A stretch of 64,000 nt of DNA from Panulirus ornatus. Lineage: Eukaryota > Arthropoda > Malacostraca > Decapoda > Palinuridae. Numbering within the stretch: position 1 is the stretch's first letter; each line of letters starts with the position of its first letter. The notes under the pieces were generated by a model. That model did not search any database. It saw only the letters and a program-made list of their open reading frames with translations, and was not told the DNA's origin. The stretch lies in contig NC_092250.1 in NCBI RefSeq assembly GCF_036320965.1, positions 11,987,100 to 12,051,099 on the forward strand, in the 5' to 3' direction. Shown here in pieces: positions 59,519 to 64,000 of the stretch. The position numbers and the translations under genes are program-made.

Positions 59519-59810
59519 TGTATCATCATCAAGATCAACCCAGATATACCCTTGCCGGTGTCTATCATTCTGTATCGTTCGTTGTGCATCTGTCACATTT
59601 ACGTCATAGGTTGCCACTCTATCTCCACCCTCTCCTGGTCTGTCACCACAGTTTACAACCATCAACTTCAGATTTGGTCACAGAATCACAAGTACAAATA
59701 TGTGTACACATGGCACGATCAACTTGTTCCTTCATCTGCTGATACCATGATAACAGGCAAGCTAATCGTTTAGGCTCTACCCACCTGAGTATATTGGGAG
59801 CGTTATTGGC
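59519..59810. other. Unique DNA
   Basis: No feature recognised. Confidence 0.35.
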
Positions 59811-59814
59811 GGGT

Positions 59815-60050
59815 GCTCAGTGAGCCAGAACTTCAATGGCTGTCAAGTGTCTCTCCTTTGGCCCAGGTAGCTGTCCTTTTTTCCTCTGCTTCACACACAC
59901 ACACACACGTGGGTCACTAGCATTCAGTCCACAAACGTACGTTCTCTCAATTATCCCACATGATACTTGACAATACGTACCTCACACGACTCGTTCTTCG
60001 TAACTCTATATATCTTACTTCGGTGAGCGCCGCGCACTTGCTCAGTCTTC
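59815..60050 (+). repeat. Dispersed repeat D (copy 2)
   Basis: Second copy of the repeat at 43697-43945: CAGTGAGCCAGAACTTCAAT, GCCCAGGTAGCTGTCC, TCAGTCCACAAACGTACGTTCTCT, GATACTTGACAATACG, CACGACTCGTTCTTCGTAAC and GGTGAGCGCCGCGC. It contains an (AC)n insertion at 59892-59910. Same orientation as copy 1. Confidence 0.7.
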
Positions 60051-60568
60051 TGGCAGAATCTCATTGTGAATACTCGTAAGTATTCTCTCCGTTTCTCTGG
60101 TGAATATCGCACGAAACCATTTATTCTTCAAATACTGAAATGAACAAAGAGGAAGCATTATATTTACACCAGAAATGCCTTCATTGTCTACTCTGTGAAT
60201 AGATTAACGTCTAGCTATAACTCCACGACTATTTTGCTCCTCAGAGCAACGTTCTACCAAGACCAATCAGGTAATGGGTCCTGTGCTCGACCCGTTGTGG
60301 AGGCGAGGGTCGGCCAACAATGGGCGACCAACAACCTTTATTTCTTACTAAGGTTCTACCCTCCGGAGCCAGACCTACACACTAGTGCTCCGGTTGGCTG
60401 CTCCATGAATACTTAACCTGCGACGCCAAACATATGTTCAGACCTTTGGGGATCGGTCATACGTAGTAGCTCAGGAAACTGTTAGATTATTGCCTCCGCG
60501 CGGCGCCAGGCTCTCACACAGTTGTTGTCCACAAAGGTTGTACTGTCAGGTAGATATATAACAGTTTT
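60051..60568. other. Unique DNA
   Basis: Nothing recognised. Confidence 0.4.
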
Positions 60569-60569
60569 A

Positions 60570-60670
60570 GGTTAGACACGTACAGTTCAGTTTCGGGTTA
60601 GACACGTACAGTTCAGTTTCGGGTTAGACACGTACAGTTCACAGTTTGGGGTTAGACTCGTACAGTTCGT
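60570..60670. repeat. 26-bp tandem repeat, about four copies
   Basis: The unit GGTTAGACACGTACAGTTCA plus GTTTCG starts at 60570, 60596 and 60622. The last copy is altered (CACAGTTTGGGGTTAGACTC). Confidence 0.93.
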
Positions 60671-61040
60671 CAGGTTTGACTGTCACATGGATGTATCTTG
60701 TGGCAAAAGCGCACCAGTGTGTGTGGCAGAGGGACAGGTATGCGAAGAGGATTTCATCACATTTGAGCTCGGTTGTCTAGTTCGACATCACATCCGAAAA
60801 TATACATGTAATAATTAAGTCACTTTCCACAATTCGAATAAACAAATTTAAGGCACATTTCCTTCTTCACATTCACAAGGTCCCAAAACAGAGCAGCGCG
60901 CTGCAGTGAAAAACAAAATCATACGTAAGCCATATGACATACAACCTATACGATAAATAATTGGCACAGTGACCAATCCCTTTGCAGTCCAACGAAAAAC
61001 AAATTGGCACTATATCAAAATTACAAAAAACAAACAAAAA
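60671..61040. other. Unique DNA
   Basis: Nothing recognised. Confidence 0.4.
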
Positions 61041-61041
61041 C

Positions 61042-61125
<84 letters not shown>
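61042..61125. repeat. (TA)n microsatellite
   Basis: About 41 TA units at the tail side of a SINE-A copy. Confidence 0.95.
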
Positions 61126-61133
<8 letters not shown>

Positions 61134-61354
61134 TTTCTTTTAAACTATTCGCCATTTCCCGCGTTAGCGAGGTAGCATTAAGAACAGAGGACTGGGCCTT
61201 TGACTGGCCCAATTCTCTGTTCCTTCTTTTGGAAAATTAAAAAAAAACGAGAGGGGAGGATTTCCAGCCCCCCGCTCCCTCCCCTTTTAGTCGCCTTCTA
61301 CGACACGCAGGGAATACGTGGGAAGTATTCTTAATCCCCTATCCCCAGGGATAA
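61126..61354 (-). mobile_element. SINE-A copy, complete, with (TA)n on both sides
   Basis: Minus strand. On plus it reads TCTTTTAAACTATTCGCCAT, CCCGCGTTAGCGAGG, AACAGAGGACTGGGCC, an A-run, CGAGAGGGGAGGATTTCCAG and TACGTGGGAAGTATTCTTAA. It lacks about 25 bp (the GAATATCCTCACCTGGCCCC region is shortened to GACTGGCCC). TA tracts lie at both its tail (61042-61125) and its head (61355-61373). Confidence 0.92.
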
Positions 61355-61373
61355 TATATATATATATATATAT
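61355..61373. repeat. Short (TA)n tract
   Basis: About nine TA units separating SINE-A from the palindromic element. Confidence 0.9.
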
Positions 61374-61784
61374 ATTCCTATGAGTCCACGGGGAGAAATG
61401 AAACACGAAAAGTTCCCAAGTGCACTTTCGTGTAATGATCACAACATCAGGGGAGACACAAGAGAGAAATATAACAGTCAGTTGATATACATCGAAGAGA
61501 CGAAGCTAGGACGCCATTTGGTATACATGTGATTGTCCAAAACATGTTTTGGACAACCACATGTTTTTGTGATTGTCGTAAACATGTTTTGGACAACCAC
61601 ATGTTTACCAAAAGGCGTCCTAGTTTCGTCTCTTCGATGTATATCAACTGACTGTTATATTTCTCTCTTGTGTCTCCCCTGATGTTGTGATCATTACACG
61701 AAAGTGCACTTGGGAACTTTACGTGTTTCATTTTCCCCGTGGACTCATAGGAATATCTTGATCACGCGCAAAGTTGTGATCCAT

Positions 61785-61787
<3 letters not shown>
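61374..61787. mobile_element. Palindromic (foldback) element, complete copy
   Basis: The left arm (61374-61530) and right arm (61600-61754) are long inverted repeats of about 155 bp with few mismatches. The outer ends are ATTCCTATGAGTCCACGGGG and its complement. The centre (61531-61599) holds a nested smaller palindrome, AAAACATGTTTT flanked by GATTGTCC/GGACAACC, partly repeated. A further 3' piece (61752-61785) contains the hairpin GATCAC..GTGATC. No open frame is present. It is flanked by TA tracts on both sides. It resembles a MITE or foldback element; no transposase or class assignment is possible. Confidence 0.85.

Positions 61788-61789
<2 letters not shown>

Positions 61790-61852
<63 letters not shown>
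61790..61852. repeat. (TA)n microsatellite
   Basis: About 31 TA units following the palindromic element. Confidence 0.95.
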
Positions 61853-61855
<3 letters not shown>

Positions 61856-61856
61856 T

Positions 61857-62085
<229 letters not shown>

Positions 62086-62089
62086 GTGT

Positions 62090-62235
62090 CCTAGGTAAGC
62101 CTCGGGTGGATGAACAGTTGGGTTCACAGTGGACCTATTTTTGCAATCAGGATTCGAACCTATGCGTTCGACCCTGGGCGGCCCGCGAATGCATCATGGT
62201 TAATAGCGCTATCCCGTACATCACGGTGGTCAATG
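62090..62235 (-). mobile_element. tRNA-derived SINE (type B)
   Basis: Minus strand: head GACCACCGTGATGTACGGGA, B box region CGCATAGGTTCGAATCCTGA, core GAACCCAACTGTTCATCCAC. It lies directly beside a TA-containing compound microsatellite, on its 3' side. Confidence 0.8.
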
Positions 62236-62705
62236 ATTACTTAATGCTTCACCATGCACACATGTGGCTCAGCTTACACAAGACTTTTTCTATACCTACT
62301 ACCCACACGATGGCGTCCTAGTAAAAACCTCAGAGAGTCGTGAACCACATCAACTCAGGACAGACTCACCACACGAACACTCCACAAAACACGCACCACC
62401 TCTCACAAGAGACACATACGAGACAATCAAATCACTCGGAAACTTACACTCCATAGGTTTGGACATTAACATCCACCTGAATCACCCTAGCTCCAACCAG
62501 GGTTTCAAGTTGATATTCAGTCAGACTCGAACCCACACCAAAAACATCTGGGAACTGACGAAATCGATAACACTCCTGAAACCAGGCGAATCACCTTAGC
62601 TTCCATCTTCCTTAATGTCCCATTTACCCTGCTATCCACAGTCTTCAAAGTTCTGAAAGTCCTTAAAGGATAGAAGACTGATACTCCACCCACCCAACCA
62701 CCCAC
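62236..62705. other. Unique DNA
   Basis: A 111-codon plus-strand open frame (62264-62599) has no recognisable domain. I make no gene call. Confidence 0.35.
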
Positions 62706-62707
62706 AG

Positions 62708-62709
62708 CC

Positions 62710-62753
<44 letters not shown>
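62708..62753. repeat. (AC)n microsatellite
   Basis: About 22 CA units. Confidence 0.95.
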
Positions 62754-62755
<2 letters not shown>

Positions 62756-64000
62756 ATTCGTCTAAAACACTCCACCACCAGTTTCCACAACAAACTCCAG
62801 CAACATTTGATGGATGGATTTAACCTCCATAAACCCCGCCTCCCGCAAATATACTGATCGCCACAAAGGTAAAGTATTTGTCAGAGTTTCATCGTAAGAA
62901 CTTGTAGACGCGAATTGAATAGCAACAACAACAAAAAAAAAACTACTTGGAGCACATTCCCTCCCGCCCACCGAGCATATGTAAGACCGCGTCTGAAGCT
63001 AGCCACCTTGCCAGTAAAGTCCTCTCATGTAAGTCTCGGTCACTTCCTTACTTCGTCCTCTAAGGTCTCGCCCTTCTATCATGTTCTCCAACCCCTGACA
63101 TCTTTTTTCCCTGACCAGACGATCGTTTTGTCACATCACAGAATGCCAGGAGACCAGAAGTCATTTGTAACTGGCTAAAATTGAATGACAGTTGAAGACC
63201 CTCAGTTACGCTACTCACACGACGTAAAGCAGAAAAGTGAAAATGCGCAATAGCAGTGTTCACCCAGCTCCTCCCCTCACCACAAAACACTGGCTGGACA
63301 TGGCATCACATATGATAATCATATACACGACATTTTCCCCACATGTCAGTGTGGTCAGGAAATCAACGTGAAAGCAACACTGACAGCTATTTTACAGTTA
63401 GAGAATTCGTCCAGGGAAGAGAGAGAGATCCTCCCCATTCTGTACATAAGAGTTCATACGGGTACCTGTTCAAAATACCTCTTCAGCCAGGATTCCCACC
63501 TTATCCAAAAACATTACAACACAAATCCTTCAAAACAATTTCACAGTATAAATCTCGTGGAACCAGAACAGAATGCCATTTTTACTACCACGCCCGTAGA
63601 TCAGTTACACAGACAGAGAGATCCCAGATCCTACCATGACATTTGTATCCGGACGATCCAATTCATCCCAGCCACCCGTAACATTCTCCTATCCTTGCTA
63701 AGAAATAAGACAGCGACATTCTAGCCTTACACTCCAGTTTGCTACACTACCAAATTTCTCGTTCTTCATCTAGTACTTGTACATACAATCATATTCATAC
63801 GCAAATCACCCACGCAAGTCTCGTTCTGAAACGGCTCTAAACACAACCTCCTCCAATCCATATATTACTCGGAGAAACACGCTCCTCTCTTTTACGTCTC
63901 AGACCTGACCACGGCAAAGCATTCCTGATTGCGATGACGCAATGGTTTAGCACAATCCTCACCTCTTCATTTATAGCCTAACACAGATAGAGCTTTGGTA
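62754..64000. other. Unique DNA, no gene recognised
   Basis: Base composition is more balanced and several plus-strand open frames (63343-63639, 63368-63724) overlap. One contains CQCGQEI, vaguely like the Cys-rich end of some LINE proteins, but the evidence is too thin for a call. Confidence 0.35.

Noticed and set aside
62264..63724. Overlapping plus-strand frames with balanced composition
   Set aside because: No domain, no splice-consistent structure that I can support, and frames overlap in different phases.

Overview
The window is eukaryotic, repeat-dominated, non-genic DNA, most likely from an arthropod and probably a decapod crustacean. This rests on very long perfect (TA)n, (CT)n/(GA)n and (GT)n microsatellites, many copies of an APE-type LINE (RTE-like), tRNA-derived SINEs, and the absence of any compact gene organisation. 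The species call is inference. I found no host protein-coding gene I can name, no rRNA, no functional tRNA gene, no CRISPR array and no operon.

Layout. 0.5-4 kb: LINE 3'-end fragments and two LINE copies meeting head to head. 5.1-6.0 kb: an old LINE relic. 6.9-7.1 kb: a short non-autonomous element (called SINE-A here). 7.7-9.7 kb: a young LINE fragment against an old inverted one. 9.7-19 kb: mostly unique AT-rich DNA with minisatellites and a decayed tandem duplication of about 1.06 kb. 19-20 kb: SINEs. 21-24.9 kb: pyrimidine-rich DNA around a 1.2-kb 18-bp minisatellite and a 34-bp array. 25-29 kb: mostly unique. 29.1-34.5 kb: SINE-A head to head with the only near-full-length LINE (endonuclease plus reverse transcriptase), followed by a second LINE copy. 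34.5-44.5 kb: mostly unique, with SINEs, a foldback element, an old LINE and a 21-bp minisatellite. 44.9-49.9 kb: a LINE tail, a CR1-like LINE C-terminus and an old LINE. 50.6-51.8 kb: a decayed CR1-like LINE (endonuclease and start of RT). 53-59.3 kb: three minus-strand young LINE copies with one SINE-A between them. 59.4-62.2 kb: SINEs, a dispersed repeat and a large palindromic element between (TA)n tracts. 62.2-64 kb: nothing recognised.

How the parts relate. The young LINE and SINE-A end in the same 3' stem-loop (outer pairing CGCT with AGCG or GGCG, inner stem CTCGC/GCGGG, loop AAAC or TAAC). The 5' end of the near-full-length LINE resembles the SINE-A body. SINE-A therefore looks like an internally deleted LINE moved by LINE machinery. 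Most young LINE copies, and several SINE-A, tRNA-SINE and foldback copies, abut (TA)n tracts, often on both sides, which suggests insertion into TA microsatellites. Several LINE copies are nearly identical and one carries a single nonsense codon in about 1.77 kb of reading frame, so activity was recent.
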